A stretch of DNA of 64,000 bases from Bacteroidota bacterium (GTDB lineage Bacteria > Bacteroidota > Bacteroidia > Bacteroidales > FEN-979), in assembly GCA_026391805.1 (NCBI GenBank), contig JAPLDJ010000001.1, positions 1-64,000 of the forward strand. The letters run 5' to 3'. This document shows positions 27,782-38,255 of this stretch, piece by piece (the first letter of the stretch is position 1; every line of letters begins with the position of its first letter). Made by a program: the position numbers and the translations under genes. The notes under the pieces were generated by a model. It searched no databases and was not told the origin of the DNA. It was given only the letters and a program-made list of their open reading frames with translations.

Positions 27782-28480
27782 ATGCCTTCATCTTTGTCCA
27801 GCAGTCCCAAGCTTTTAAAAGGCGCCCTTGTCAAGCTCGGGGAAGGTATGCTGGGTCCGATCCCCGACATCATCGTTTTTCAGTACAACCCTGAAAAGCT
27901 GAGCCGGAGTTTTATATCTCCTCCATCAGGCAGCGGGGGAGGGCGTGAAACCGGGGCTGCGACCACCACCGAACCCTTCGACCCGGTGGAGAGCTTTTCA
28001 TTAACACTGGAACTGGATGCAGCCGATGCACTTGAATTTCCCGAATCGCATCCTGTTGCTGCGGTTTCCGGAGTTGCCGACCGCATTGCTGCCCTGGAGA
28101 TGCTGGTTTATCCGAAAAGCGACAGTGTTCTGGGCCAGGTATTGTCACCGCTGGGTTTGGGCGGGGCGCCTGTGCCTAGGAATACGGTTCCTGTTGCACT
28201 CTTTGTCTGGGGGCCGGGCCGGATCCTTCCGGTAAGGATCACCAGCCTGAGTGTGGAAGAAGAGTCGTATTCCCCGACACTATTCCCGATCCGGGCCAAA
28301 GTAACGGTAGGTCTGACGGTACTGAAACTGGAATCGTTCCCGTCAAATTCCAGTCAGCGGACATTATCGGAAGATATTGCCGTATTTTCTTATAAATATA
28401 CCAAGGGATTGAAAGAGGCGCTGGCCATTGCAAACCTTGCAAACAGCGCCGAATCGATCCTGGCCATGTTACCTTTTTAA
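27782..28480 (+). CDS. eCIS tube initiator / Afp7-type protein
   Basis: 232 aa; IPDIIVFQYNPEKLSRSFI...EPFDPVESFSLTLELDA. Confidence 0.85.
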   Translation: MPSSLSSSPKLLKGALVKLGEGMLGPIPDIIVFQYNPEKLSRSFISPPSGSGGGRETGAATTTEPFDPVESFSLTLELDAADALEFPESHPVAAVSGVADRIAALEMLVYPKSDSVLGQVLSPLGLGGAPVPRNTVPVALFVWGPGRILPVRITSLSVEEESYSPTLFPIRAKVTVGLTVLKLESFPSNSSQRTLSEDIAVFSYKYTKGLKEALAIANLANSAESILAMLPF

Positions 28481-28489
28481 ACGATCCTT

Positions 28490-28771
28490 ATGTTTGACAA
28501 TAAAAGCCGTTATACAAAGCTTACCCCCTACGAGGTCAGCGACCACCGGGGACGGAAGGTGAAGGTTGTGCCTGTTCCTCCGGCACCGGACCAGGAGCCG
28601 CTGGGCCGGCACCTGTTGCAGCAGGGCCAGCGGACGGATCACCTTTCAAAGCATTACCTCGATGATCCTGCAGGTTACTGGCGTATTTGCGAGATCAACG
28701 ACGCCATGCTTCCTGAACAGCTTACTGAAAAACAGGAGATCGTGATCCCCGCAAAGAACAGCCTGAAATGA
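28490..28771 (+). CDS. LysM/gpX-like baseplate protein
   Basis: 93 aa; QGQRTDHLSKHYLDDPAGYWRICEINDAMLPEQLTEKQEIVIP. Confidence 0.75.
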   Translation: MFDNKSRYTKLTPYEVSDHRGRKVKVVPVPPAPDQEPLGRHLLQQGQRTDHLSKHYLDDPAGYWRICEINDAMLPEQLTEKQEIVIPAKNSLK

Positions 28772-29832
28772 GCACAAGCGTTGCCATCGCTGTAAACGGG
28801 CTGAATGATCCCGATCTTACCCAGGCCACCTCCATTGAAGTGTCGGAACGTGCCGGGCAAACGACCACGTACAGCCTTAAATACGGAGTCAGCATCATCA
28901 AGGGAGATATACCCTTTCTGACCGATAAACGGCTGGATGCAGGATCTGAACTTTCCATCGTGGAAATAATTGATTTATCCACACTCTGCCTGGTGAAAGG
29001 GCCGGTTCATGGTCATGATATCCACATGGAACATGGCGGAGCCGGGTCGACCCTGGTCGTTAAAGGGTCCGACACCTCTGTTAAAATGGACCTTGAAAGC
29101 CGCTCGGTGGTCTGGCAGAATGTCACCGACAGTGATGCAGTACAAACCATTTTATCAACGTATGGCTATTTGTCGGATGTGGAGACCACTACCGCCGGGC
29201 ATTACGAAAATAAAAATACGCTCGTGCAGCGGGAAAGCGATCTTAGTTTTATCAGGCGGCTGGCGCGGCGCAATGGATGCTATTTCTGGGTAACTTGTGA
29301 TCCCATGGGAACAGAGATCGCGCATTTCCGCCGGCCTTCCCTGGGAGGAGCTCCTGCAGGGCAGCTTACGATCAACCTCGATTCACCTACGATAACAAAA
29401 CTCGATATCGACTGGGATATTGAAAAGCCTACCAGCATTGCAGGCCTGCAACTCGATCTCAATACGAAGGATTACCTGGAACTTACGGTTCAGAAGACCC
29501 CTCAGACGATCCTCGGTGATAAGGGGATACAGCAGATCACAAATGACATCCGCTCCGTCTTTCTTTCCGCACCCGTGAACGATACAGGCGACCTGACTTC
29601 GAGGGGTGAGGGCGCACTGATCGAGGCCGACTGGTTCATTCATGCATCCTGTGAAACCACAGCCAGGACGCTTGGATTCATCATCCGGCCTTACACAATC
29701 ATAGAACTGAAAGGGGCCGGCAGCCGCCACAGTGGAAAATATTTTGTTTTGGGAGTTACGCACACGATCGATGCGACCGCGCACAAAATGAACCTGCAAC
29801 TGGTTCGAAACGGATGGGGGGATATAGCATGA
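28768..29832 (+). CDS. Phage late control D / VgrG-type hub protein
   Basis: 354 aa; TLVQRESDLSFIRRLARRNGCYFWV signature. Confidence 0.88.
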   Translation: MSTSVAIAVNGLNDPDLTQATSIEVSERAGQTTTYSLKYGVSIIKGDIPFLTDKRLDAGSELSIVEIIDLSTLCLVKGPVHGHDIHMEHGGAGSTLVVKGSDTSVKMDLESRSVVWQNVTDSDAVQTILSTYGYLSDVETTTAGHYENKNTLVQRESDLSFIRRLARRNGCYFWVTCDPMGTEIAHFRRPSLGGAPAGQLTINLDSPTITKLDIDWDIEKPTSIAGLQLDLNTKDYLELTVQKTPQTILGDKGIQQITNDIRSVFLSAPVNDTGDLTSRGEGALIEADWFIHASCETTARTLGFIIRPYTIIELKGAGSRHSGKYFVLGVTHTIDATAHKMNLQLVRNGWGDIA

Positions 29833-30533
29833 ATACAGACCAGACTGATCAGCTGATCGACTGGATCAGGAACCGTTTTTTTGGTAAATACAGGGGAATT
29901 GTAACAGATAACAATGATCCGACACAACGTGGGAGAATCAAAGTGAAAGTCCCGGCAGTTTTAGGTGACCTGGAAAGCTGGGCCATGCCCTGCCTGCCCT
30001 ACACGGGCGACGGGATGGGGTCTTACGCCATCCCTGAAATTGATGCAGGTGTATGGGTTGAATTCGAAGCGGGTGACGCTTCTTATCCCATCTGGTGCGG
30101 GGGGTTCTGGGCAGATAATGAACTGCCGAAAAATGAACATGGAACTACCGCTTCGCCTGATTTAAAGATATTCCGATCAAAGGAAGGGTTGATGATCACC
30201 TTTGATGATTCCAGCAACGTGCTCACCCTGAGTGATCAGGACGGGAGCAACATCCTCACCATCGATGCCCGGGAGGGGAAGATCAGGATCAACGGGAATA
30301 TGAAAGTGGTCGTCGAGGCTCCGCAGATCGAACTGGTGGAGGGTGCCTACCATCCCCTGGTATTCGGAGATGACCTGCTGCAGTACCTTATCGGCCTGGT
30401 GACAAGTTTCAACGCACATTTGCACCCCGGCGAACTTGCGGCCGGAGTAATCCCTGTGACACCGGCACCCCCACTGCCTCCCATCACTCCGCCAACCCCC
30501 AGCCTCTTATCCTTAAAAGTAAAAACAGGATAA
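29814..30533 (+). CDS. Baseplate assembly protein V / gp5-like spike
   Basis: 239 aa; GKYRGIVTDNNDPTQRGRIKVKVPAVLGDLESWAMPCLPY...VWVEFEAGDASYPIWCGGFW. Confidence 0.92.
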   Translation: MGGYSMNTDQTDQLIDWIRNRFFGKYRGIVTDNNDPTQRGRIKVKVPAVLGDLESWAMPCLPYTGDGMGSYAIPEIDAGVWVEFEAGDASYPIWCGGFWADNELPKNEHGTTASPDLKIFRSKEGLMITFDDSSNVLTLSDQDGSNILTIDAREGKIRINGNMKVVVEAPQIELVEGAYHPLVFGDDLLQYLIGLVTSFNAHLHPGELAAGVIPVTPAPPLPPITPPTPSLLSLKVKTG

Positions 30534-30543
30534 AATCCATACT

Positions 30544-30801
30544 ATGCCACTCAAGTCAGGATCACCCCGGAACAAGTACGCAGAAAGCATGGCTGCGATG
30601 ATTGAACAGGCATTCAACGACGAATGGAATACATACATGGGAGGGGAAGCGCCACCAACCAATGACCAGATGAAACTGCTGTGTGTTGCGATAGCCAAAG
30701 GAGTTATCAATCACCTTTGTACCCATCCTGAAGCATTTATCGTGAAAACAAATGTTGAAGGGATAGAATATACTGCTACGGTGAAAATAGAACAGGAATA
30801 A
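30544..30801 (+). CDS. Small hypothetical eCIS-cluster protein (85 aa)
   Basis: In-operon ORF between gpV and gp25 genes. Confidence 0.6.
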   Translation: MPLKSGSPRNKYAESMAAMIEQAFNDEWNTYMGGEAPPTNDQMKLLCVAIAKGVINHLCTHPEAFIVKTNVEGIEYTATVKIEQE

Positions 30802-30828
30802 TCCAACGGGGTTTAAAAACTTCATTAC

Positions 30829-31206
30829 ATGAGCACTCCGGTAAAAAATATCAGATACCCGTTCGCGGTCGACAGCGGCCTGGGCACACTTGCCGTAGAG
30901 CGGGATTTTGCGAAACATGTCAGGCAGATGATCCTTCAGGTACTCTTTACAAACCCGGGGGAACGGGTTAACCGGCCCGATTTCGGCTGCGGGATCAAAC
31001 GAATGGTATTTGCTCCCAACGACGATGTCACCGCCAGCCTTGCCCAGGTCACCATCCTTCAGGCCCTGAATACATGGCTGGGAAGCCTGATCACGGTACA
31101 GGACATTAAAGTCAATGCAGATAACGAGAAGCTTGAGATCAATATCAGCTATTCAATCAATGCCATGAGTGGCCGGCAATATTTAAACGTGGAAGTAACC
31201 TTATGA
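30829..31206 (+). CDS. GPW/gp25 family baseplate wedge protein
   Basis: 125 aa; FAKHVRQMILQVLFTNPGERVNRPDFGCGIKRMVF. Confidence 0.95.
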   Translation: MSTPVKNIRYPFAVDSGLGTLAVERDFAKHVRQMILQVLFTNPGERVNRPDFGCGIKRMVFAPNDDVTASLAQVTILQALNTWLGSLITVQDIKVNADNEKLEINISYSINAMSGRQYLNVEVTL

Positions 31207-33638
31207 CTGCAGTAAAAGACCGGTACCTGGAGATCCAGGAAAAGGATGTTGTAACGGGGATTGATTTTGTTTATGTAGATCCCTCGCAGACAAAGCTGAC
31301 GGTTTACTTCATACCGCCTGCGACCGTCAGACCCAAAACACTGTTAGGGGTCATACCTCCGGAAAAGGTATCCATCCGGAGCATCACGAAAACCAAACTT
31401 TCGCGGATCCCTGTAAAAAAGGTCCTATGGGCGAAGGTGGATGACCGCGACGTGCTCGAGCTGACCACACCCGTCCCCGGCGATTTTACCTTGTACCGGC
31501 TGACGATTGAACATGACCTGGTTGATCCCTGGTTCAACGGGATCCCGTTCAGTTTTAAAACGAATTGTCCCACCGGCCTTGATTGCCGGTTGCGTGATCC
31601 TGAATGCCCGCCTGAAGAGATGGTCGATTTTCCGGTTGACTACCAGGCAAGGGACTTCTGGAGCTACCGGAAAGCATTGTTTGATTTTGCCTCGCTGCGT
31701 TATCCTGACTGGAAAGAGCGGCTGGAGGCAGACTCCGGTGTGATGCTGGCAGAACTGATGAGCGCCCTGGGGGACGAGATGGCCTATTACCAGGACCGGA
31801 TCGGCCGCGAGGCCTATCTTGAAACAGCCACCCAGCGCAGGTCATTACGGCGACTGGCCGACCTGGTCGACCATCATGTCCATTACGGTGCAGGGGGAAC
31901 TACCTGGCTGGATATTGCCTCAAAAGCAATGTCGCCGCAGAACATTCCGTCAGGTACTGATGTCTGGGCGGTCAGTGATGACGGAACACAAATAAATTAT
32001 GAGATCGGAAACGGGATCAGTGAATATTTTGATGGTACTTCCTATGCCGTGGACCCGGAACTGAATTCGATCGCACCCTATATCATGGATGACGGAAGCC
32101 AGTGTCTTTCTGCAGGCGCCACGGAGATGTATATTGCCGGTCATTATTCATCCAGGCTGAACGCACCTGCAGGAAAATGGGTTTTCCTGCTGAGCCGGCC
32201 GGATCATCCGGCCATCCCGGAAAGGTCATTCCTGCTGAAATTAACGGGCGCCGAAGATATGAACGACCTGTTGAACGGCCATCCGATGACCCGCATTTCC
32301 TGGGAAAAGAACCATGCATTGCCCTTTGAGGTTTGCCTGAATAACGTTGAGGTTCACGGGAATGCTGTGCCGGCGACGACCGGTAAATTATCCGATGCCT
32401 GGTTTGTGACAGGACTTGATCCGGATGATCTGGATCTTGACACTTACTATAAAAAGCTGGTAAACCGTGCCATTGAAAGGGAGGGGCGCGAAGACTCCGT
32501 CGCCTATCTTTTCAGCCTCCCGGATTCTGATGCAGTACCACTCGTCTGGCTGGGTCCGAAGCCACGGCAGACCAGCCCGGAGATCATGATCTTTGAAACA
32601 GACATCGTGAGCAAAAAGCTGGATTCCGACGGCCAGTTGTGGGATTTTACACATTCGTTTGTCGGGATCAATTCCTCATTACCCGAAGATCATGATTATT
32701 CCCTTGATGAAGGATACTGGAAGAGGGTCGTGGGCTACCGGCGGATCGGAAAGGAAATTGTTCATCAGGATTATGCTTCGAACGAGGGAATGACCGTCAG
32801 GTTCGGCGACGGCGAATTCGGCAGGATCCCTGCTGAAGGCACTGTCTTTCATGTGTATTACAGGCTTGGCGCTACCGCCGGATCCAACGTCGCTGCAGGA
32901 TCGATCCGGAAATGGAATGCTGCGGATCTTTCCCTGGACTTTATCAGTTCCGTCAATAATCCGTTGCCTGTAACAAACGGACTGGATGCGGAAACCATTG
33001 CAGAAATAAGAAAAGTTGCACCCCGCGAATTCAGGTCGGTTGCTTATCGTGCTGTCATTCCCGATGATTACGCCGAAGCTACTGAACGGCTTGACTGGGT
33101 TCAGAAAGCCGGTGCATGCTTCCGCTGGACAGGCAGCTGGTTATCGGCATTCGTCACCCCGGATCCGGAAAACTCCGTGGAATTGAGTGACCAGGAAAGA
33201 GAGGAACTGTCAGGACAGTTGGACCGTTTCCGGCAGGCAGGACGTGAAGTAAATATCATGGATCCGCACTATGCCGATCTCGACCTGGCCATCAAGATTT
33301 GTGTCGAACCTTATGCTTACCGTTCGGAAGTGAAGGAAGCGGTGATGGAGAAACTGCTGGGGAAGAAGGGCGTGCGGCCGGTCACAGGTTTCTTCTCTCC
33401 CGACAATTTTACCTTCGGAACCCTTCTCTACCGTTCAGTGCTCGAAGCGGCGATCCAGGAAGTTCCGGGTGTCAGGGCTGTTGTATGGATGCACTTTAAA
33501 CGCAGGGGATATTTTACGGAAAGGGTTTTTGCTGAACCCTGGTACAACCCGGGAAAGAACTCGATCATCCGGGTGGAAAACGATCTGATTCACCCCGAGC
33601 GGGGAACCGTTAAACTATATATGGAGGGCGGCGCATGA
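31203..33638 (+). CDS. Baseplate J-like protein (Afp11-type)
   Basis: 811 aa; DYQARDFWSYRKALFDFASLRYPDWKERLEADSGVMLAELMSALGDEMAYYQDRIGREAYLETATQRRSLRRLADLVDH. Confidence 0.92.
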   Translation: MTAVKDRYLEIQEKDVVTGIDFVYVDPSQTKLTVYFIPPATVRPKTLLGVIPPEKVSIRSITKTKLSRIPVKKVLWAKVDDRDVLELTTPVPGDFTLYRLTIEHDLVDPWFNGIPFSFKTNCPTGLDCRLRDPECPPEEMVDFPVDYQARDFWSYRKALFDFASLRYPDWKERLEADSGVMLAELMSALGDEMAYYQDRIGREAYLETATQRRSLRRLADLVDHHVHYGAGGTTWLDIASKAMSPQNIPSGTDVWAVSDDGTQINYEIGNGISEYFDGTSYAVDPELNSIAPYIMDDGSQCLSAGATEMYIAGHYSSRLNAPAGKWVFLLSRPDHPAIPERSFLLKLTGAEDMNDLLNGHPMTRISWEKNHALPFEVCLNNVEVHGNAVPATTGKLSDAWFVTGLDPDDLDLDTYYKKLVNRAIEREGREDSVAYLFSLPDSDAVPLVWLGPKPRQTSPEIMIFETDIVSKKLDSDGQLWDFTHSFVGINSSLPEDHDYSLDEGYWKRVVGYRRIGKEIVHQDYASNEGMTVRFGDGEFGRIPAEGTVFHVYYRLGATAGSNVAAGSIRKWNAADLSLDFISSVNNPLPVTNGLDAETIAEIRKVAPREFRSVAYRAVIPDDYAEATERLDWVQKAGACFRWTGSWLSAFVTPDPENSVELSDQEREELSGQLDRFRQAGREVNIMDPHYADLDLAIKICVEPYAYRSEVKEAVMEKLLGKKGVRPVTGFFSPDNFTFGTLLYRSVLEAAIQEVPGVRAVVWMHFKRRGYFTERVFAEPWYNPGKNSIIRVENDLIHPERGTVKLYMEGGA

Positions 33639-36022
33639 ATTATGATGAAATGATAAAGCAGGCCGAAAGTGGGTCCTGCTGCCCATGCGATGAAATGGAA
33701 TTTCCCCCCTTGCTGAACATCCCGGCAGGCCTGACCACCATCCCAAGGCAACTGGCTTATTTCCCGGAGTTCAGGTATGCCATGCTCTCGGGAATCCGGT
33801 CGTATCCGGCATTTTCTGCATGGGCCGCCAGAAATCAGAATGACTTTGGCATCATGCTGCTGGAGATGTGGGCTTACATCTGCGACTCCACCTCATTCTA
33901 CAATGAAGTTATTGCAAACGAGTGTTACATACGGACGGCCAAACAGCGATCTTCCATCCGGAAAATAGCCGGACTGACGGGGTACCTGCCCAAACCGGCG
34001 GTTGCCTCACAGGTTTCCCTTGCCGCCCTCGGCGACGGAAGGAGACTGCTTACAATCCCTTCAGGGACAGCTTTCCGCTCCGGGGCTTTTGGTGCCGAAT
34101 CGCCGCAGGTTTTTGAGACAGGGAACGATCAGCTCATCCATCCCCTTACAAACAAATGGAACATCCTGCCTCCCTTACCGGAAATTCTTTCCGTGCAGGA
34201 TCAATCGCAACTCCTGGTTGAACCGCTGACCCATCTGAAAAAGGAGATGAAAGTCCTTGTCCGTGTTTCCGGTACCTATGAACGAACCCTGGTTGCTACG
34301 GTAAAAGAAACAGGAATTTCAGTGAAAAATACCGGCAAAACCCTGGCCCGGATTACCTATGACCGGGACCTGAAGCTCAACATCAATACAGCATACAAAG
34401 ATATTTCTGTTGTGGCTCCCGTGAGGGAAGACGGTATCCAGCATATATCATCGGGAGTTAAAATGGTGCTGGCGCGGATGATCCCGGGATTGATTGCCGG
34501 GGATGCTGTCCTGATCTCCCGTGGCACTGAATTCAGGAGATTCAGGATCCTGAAGGCGGAAACGATCTCCTTCAGTCCCGATGTCCCTGCAGTTTTAATG
34601 ACGGTGAACCACAGCACTTTCACTATGCCGGCAGTTCATAACAAGGTGACACGAATCACGCTTGATACGGATATTAACAATTATTTACGAGCTCCTTCTG
34701 CAACGATATGGGGAAGCGATAATTGCCATGAATTGCTGTTCCACTACGACATGCAGCCTGCCGGATCACCTGCACCGGTTTCCCGGGATACGCTGATCTG
34801 CAGTGACCCGATGATCCTTGACAGCAGGCCTGAGAAGCCTTTAGAGGATTGGTTCTCGCAGAATTTCCTGTTCTCCGATAAAAACATGATGGCCGCCCAA
34901 TCATCAGGCAGGATTGATTACAGTGCCGGGAAACTGAACCCGGACCTGGGTGAAACCTGGCCGCAGCCACTGACCTTTCCGGTCCAGGCTTTCGGAAATG
35001 TGGTCGAAGCCACTCGGGGTGAAACCGTCAGGCCGGAGATACTTGGCAGTGGTGACGCATCGGTTGCCAGCCAGTCGTTCAAATTAAAAAAGAAACCCTT
35101 AACCTATCTTTTTTCGCCTTCAGCGGCCAACGACCAGGCGGTTGCAGCACAACTTGAGATCCGGGTTAATGATATACGCTGGAAAGAGGTTCCGGACTTT
35201 TTCAACATTGATCCTTCTGCCCCGGTTTATGTGTTAAGACAGAACGATGATGGCGAAACCACAGTGACATTCGGGGATGGCATCAACGGTCAGCGTCTGC
35301 CTTCAGGAAAGGATAATGTTGTTGCAAAATACAGGGTCGGCGCCGGAAAGAGTTCACCGCCGGAAGGCTCCATCACGCAGATAGCAAGTCCGGTGAAAGG
35401 ATTGCAAAGTATCAAAAATCCGCTGGCAGCAAGCGGCGGCGCGGAAGCCGAATCGGCCGGTGAGATGCAGACGGCCGTTCCGAAGTCAGCATTAACACTT
35501 GGACGGATCATCTCCATACCGGATGTTGAAGCCGTGGTGCTGTCGGTTCCGGGCGTGCGCGCCATCCAGGTTGAATGGCGCTGGTCGAAGCTGAAGCAGC
35601 TTCCGCTGGTACACATCTACTTTATAGGGGACACTAGCCTTACACCGACCATTCTTCAGCGCCTCAATGCCATTTCCGATCCCAATATTCCCTATCATGT
35701 AGAACCTGCCGGACGGGTTCGCGTCACTATCAGCATAGATTTCACCATCAACCGGGATTACAATGCAGACAGTGTTATCAGCATGGTCAGCAATCTCCTC
35801 TCATCCCCCGGAACCGGTCTGCTGACCCCTGAAATGATGGGCATCGGTAAACCTGTTTACCTGAGCCGGATCTATGAAACAATACAGGAGGTTGAAGGAG
35901 TTATCAGCATCAATTCGGTGAACTGGTGCGGAGTACATTTCATGAAATATGCAAAAAGCCCGGGTCCCGGGAAATATTTTGATGCCGGGGTCAACGGGAT
36001 AACACTGAACGGAACAATTTAA
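33635..36022 (+). CDS. Second baseplate J-like protein (Afp12-type)
   Basis: 795 aa; NDFGIMLLEMWAYICDSTSFYNEVIANECYIRTAKQRSSIRKIAGLTGYLPKPAVAS. Confidence 0.9.
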   Translation: MNYDEMIKQAESGSCCPCDEMEFPPLLNIPAGLTTIPRQLAYFPEFRYAMLSGIRSYPAFSAWAARNQNDFGIMLLEMWAYICDSTSFYNEVIANECYIRTAKQRSSIRKIAGLTGYLPKPAVASQVSLAALGDGRRLLTIPSGTAFRSGAFGAESPQVFETGNDQLIHPLTNKWNILPPLPEILSVQDQSQLLVEPLTHLKKEMKVLVRVSGTYERTLVATVKETGISVKNTGKTLARITYDRDLKLNINTAYKDISVVAPVREDGIQHISSGVKMVLARMIPGLIAGDAVLISRGTEFRRFRILKAETISFSPDVPAVLMTVNHSTFTMPAVHNKVTRITLDTDINNYLRAPSATIWGSDNCHELLFHYDMQPAGSPAPVSRDTLICSDPMILDSRPEKPLEDWFSQNFLFSDKNMMAAQSSGRIDYSAGKLNPDLGETWPQPLTFPVQAFGNVVEATRGETVRPEILGSGDASVASQSFKLKKKPLTYLFSPSAANDQAVAAQLEIRVNDIRWKEVPDFFNIDPSAPVYVLRQNDDGETTVTFGDGINGQRLPSGKDNVVAKYRVGAGKSSPPEGSITQIASPVKGLQSIKNPLAASGGAEAESAGEMQTAVPKSALTLGRIISIPDVEAVVLSVPGVRAIQVEWRWSKLKQLPLVHIYFIGDTSLTPTILQRLNAISDPNIPYHVEPAGRVRVTISIDFTINRDYNADSVISMVSNLLSSPGTGLLTPEMMGIGKPVYLSRIYETIQEVEGVISINSVNWCGVHFMKYAKSPGPGKYFDAGVNGITLNGTI

Positions 36023-36025
36023 ACC

Positions 36026-38245
36026 ATGAGCAGAAAAGCTGACGACGGTTTTGAACTCTATTTCGCCGAGAAGCTGTGGGAGATGATCCCGGCAGTTTAC
36101 CGCGAAAAAGATGCGGAAGGTGACAATCCGGGCGTGTTGCGCTCGCTGGTGGAAGTGATCGCCGGCCAGGCCGCCACACTGCGGAAGGATACCGACCGGT
36201 TGTGGGATGATCAGTTTATTGAATTGTGCGAGGACTGGGCCGTGCCCTATATCGCCGATCTTGTGGGAACACGACTGCTGTCGGATAAGAACAGGCGCGG
36301 ACGAAGGGTGGATGTTGCCAAGACGATCTATTACCGGAGGCGCAAAGGAACGCTTAGGGTGCTTGAACAGCTGATCCGGGATATTGCAGGATGGGATGGT
36401 AAGGTGGTGGAGAATTTTAAACGGCTTGCAAGGCTACGTCACGGCCTGGATCCGGAACCCGGTATGACTGGCGGTCGACTGACCGGAACACCTCCGGGCG
36501 GGACGGCAGATCTTCGCAGTCCTCATGGCAGCTCGCTTGCCCATGGACCTTTTGATGAATTTTATCATCTTGCCGATGTCCGTAAATACAAGGGGATGGA
36601 TGGCCGCTATGCAATACCGAAGCTTGCTTTCCATCTTTATCCGCTCATGGTGAATCCGGTTGTGGATTCCACACCCTTTGAAATCAAAACGGGAGAGAGT
36701 TACACCTTCGATCCTTCCGGGAGAAGCATTCCGCTGTTCATGCCGGATTACCGTCCCCATGGTTTTGACTGGGATGAATGGCATTCGGCCCTGGAATGGG
36801 AATTGCCTTCCGCCATACCCTGCCGATTGCTGGGGCATGCCGAGTACATGCTCGGCGCTTCAAAGATCCAGGAACTTAAAAATACTTCTGTCATCTCTGC
36901 TTCAGCAGCCAAAGACCTTCTGACCATTGCAGGCCTGCGATTCAGGAATGAGACCGAGTTTGTACGGTTCCTTCTTTCCATGCCAAACGCTGCGGAACTG
37001 ACCTCGGTTGCAGTTTACAGGCAATTACTGGCAGCAGCGCTGGCGGACGATTGCGGGAAAAGCGTTCTGCTGGAAAATGCTGTTAAAGTGCTGAATGCAG
37101 GGATTCCTGTTCCTCCTGAATCAATAAAAGCCGGTTACCTTCCTACCTCATTACCGCTGCCGGATTTTAAAGGTGTAATCATCGATCCTGCCAATGGCCT
37201 GTTTTCATTTAAGAATCTGTCCCCGGCGGGAGAAGTTGCAGTTACTTATCATTACGGTTTTCCGGGAAAGATCGGGGCAGGGACCTATGACCGTCCTGAG
37301 GTTGAGGAGAGCGCTGATCCCGATGTAACATTATCCGGCGGGGGAACATTTGCTGTCTCCGCCATCAGCAGTGATGGTATCACAAGAATTGAAGACAATC
37401 AGACCTATTATACCTCCGGCAACCGGACGAACATCCGGAAGATGACCCTTTTTGCCAGGAATGGGAAAAGACCATTCATTTCGCTCAATGGCGATTTAAG
37501 CTTCAAGGGGAAGGACGAGACTTCAGAACTGATCATGGATGGAATCTGGATCGGCTCATCGTTGCCCTGCAATTTCATCATCAACGGGCCATTCAGGTGT
37601 GTTATCCTGAAGAATTGCACGCTGGATCCTGGCGATCAGATGGATCCTTTCAGCCCCGTTCCGCTGATCATAAACAGCAGCGTCGAATTCCTCGTGATCG
37701 ACTCCTGCATTACGGGACCCATCATTACCGGGCCAAAGGGGCACATTGAGAACATCATCATCCGGGATTCAATTGTTCAGTCGGTCAATAAGAAAGTAAC
37801 CTATGCTCCAACCAAAGAAACCGCCATCCTGTTGAATGACGGAATGCTGAACATGGAACGGGTGACCGTTTTCGGAGAACTGATCGCTCACAGGCTGAGG
37901 GCCTCAGAAACGCTGATAACAGGGCTGGCAACAGTTACCGATACGCAAAACGGTTGTTTCCGGTTCAGTGCCGGCATTGAAAACAGCCGTCTGCCAAAGC
38001 GATACGAATCACACCTTTTTCCTTCAGATACGGGTTACTGGTTCATTTCAGGGAAATTCGGCCAACCGTGGTACGGAGCCTTCAGTGAATCAGCACCAGC
38101 TGTACTGAAAACCGGTTCAGAGGATGGTTCCGAAATAGGAGCATACTGCAATCTTCTTAACCCGGTAAAAATGGAAAGCCTCGACAAAAAAGCCGGGGAA
38201 TACATGCCTTTTGGACTCATCCCTCTTTACATAAAAGAAACATAA
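36026..38245 (+). CDS. Phage tail protein I-like / baseplate-fiber adaptor with C-terminal beta-helix
   Basis: 739 aa; IPAVYREKDAEGDNPGVLRSLVEVIAGQAATLRKDTDRLWDDQFIELCEDWAVPYIADLVGTRLL. Confidence 0.8.
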   Translation: MSRKADDGFELYFAEKLWEMIPAVYREKDAEGDNPGVLRSLVEVIAGQAATLRKDTDRLWDDQFIELCEDWAVPYIADLVGTRLLSDKNRRGRRVDVAKTIYYRRRKGTLRVLEQLIRDIAGWDGKVVENFKRLARLRHGLDPEPGMTGGRLTGTPPGGTADLRSPHGSSLAHGPFDEFYHLADVRKYKGMDGRYAIPKLAFHLYPLMVNPVVDSTPFEIKTGESYTFDPSGRSIPLFMPDYRPHGFDWDEWHSALEWELPSAIPCRLLGHAEYMLGASKIQELKNTSVISASAAKDLLTIAGLRFRNETEFVRFLLSMPNAAELTSVAVYRQLLAAALADDCGKSVLLENAVKVLNAGIPVPPESIKAGYLPTSLPLPDFKGVIIDPANGLFSFKNLSPAGEVAVTYHYGFPGKIGAGTYDRPEVEESADPDVTLSGGGTFAVSAISSDGITRIEDNQTYYTSGNRTNIRKMTLFARNGKRPFISLNGDLSFKGKDETSELIMDGIWIGSSLPCNFIINGPFRCVILKNCTLDPGDQMDPFSPVPLIINSSVEFLVIDSCITGPIITGPKGHIENIIIRDSIVQSVNKKVTYAPTKETAILLNDGMLNMERVTVFGELIAHRLRASETLITGLATVTDTQNGCFRFSAGIENSRLPKRYESHLFPSDTGYWFISGKFGQPWYGAFSESAPAVLKTGSEDGSEIGAYCNLLNPVKMESLDKKAGEYMPFGLIPLYIKET

Positions 38246-38255
38246 GCAAAAAAAT

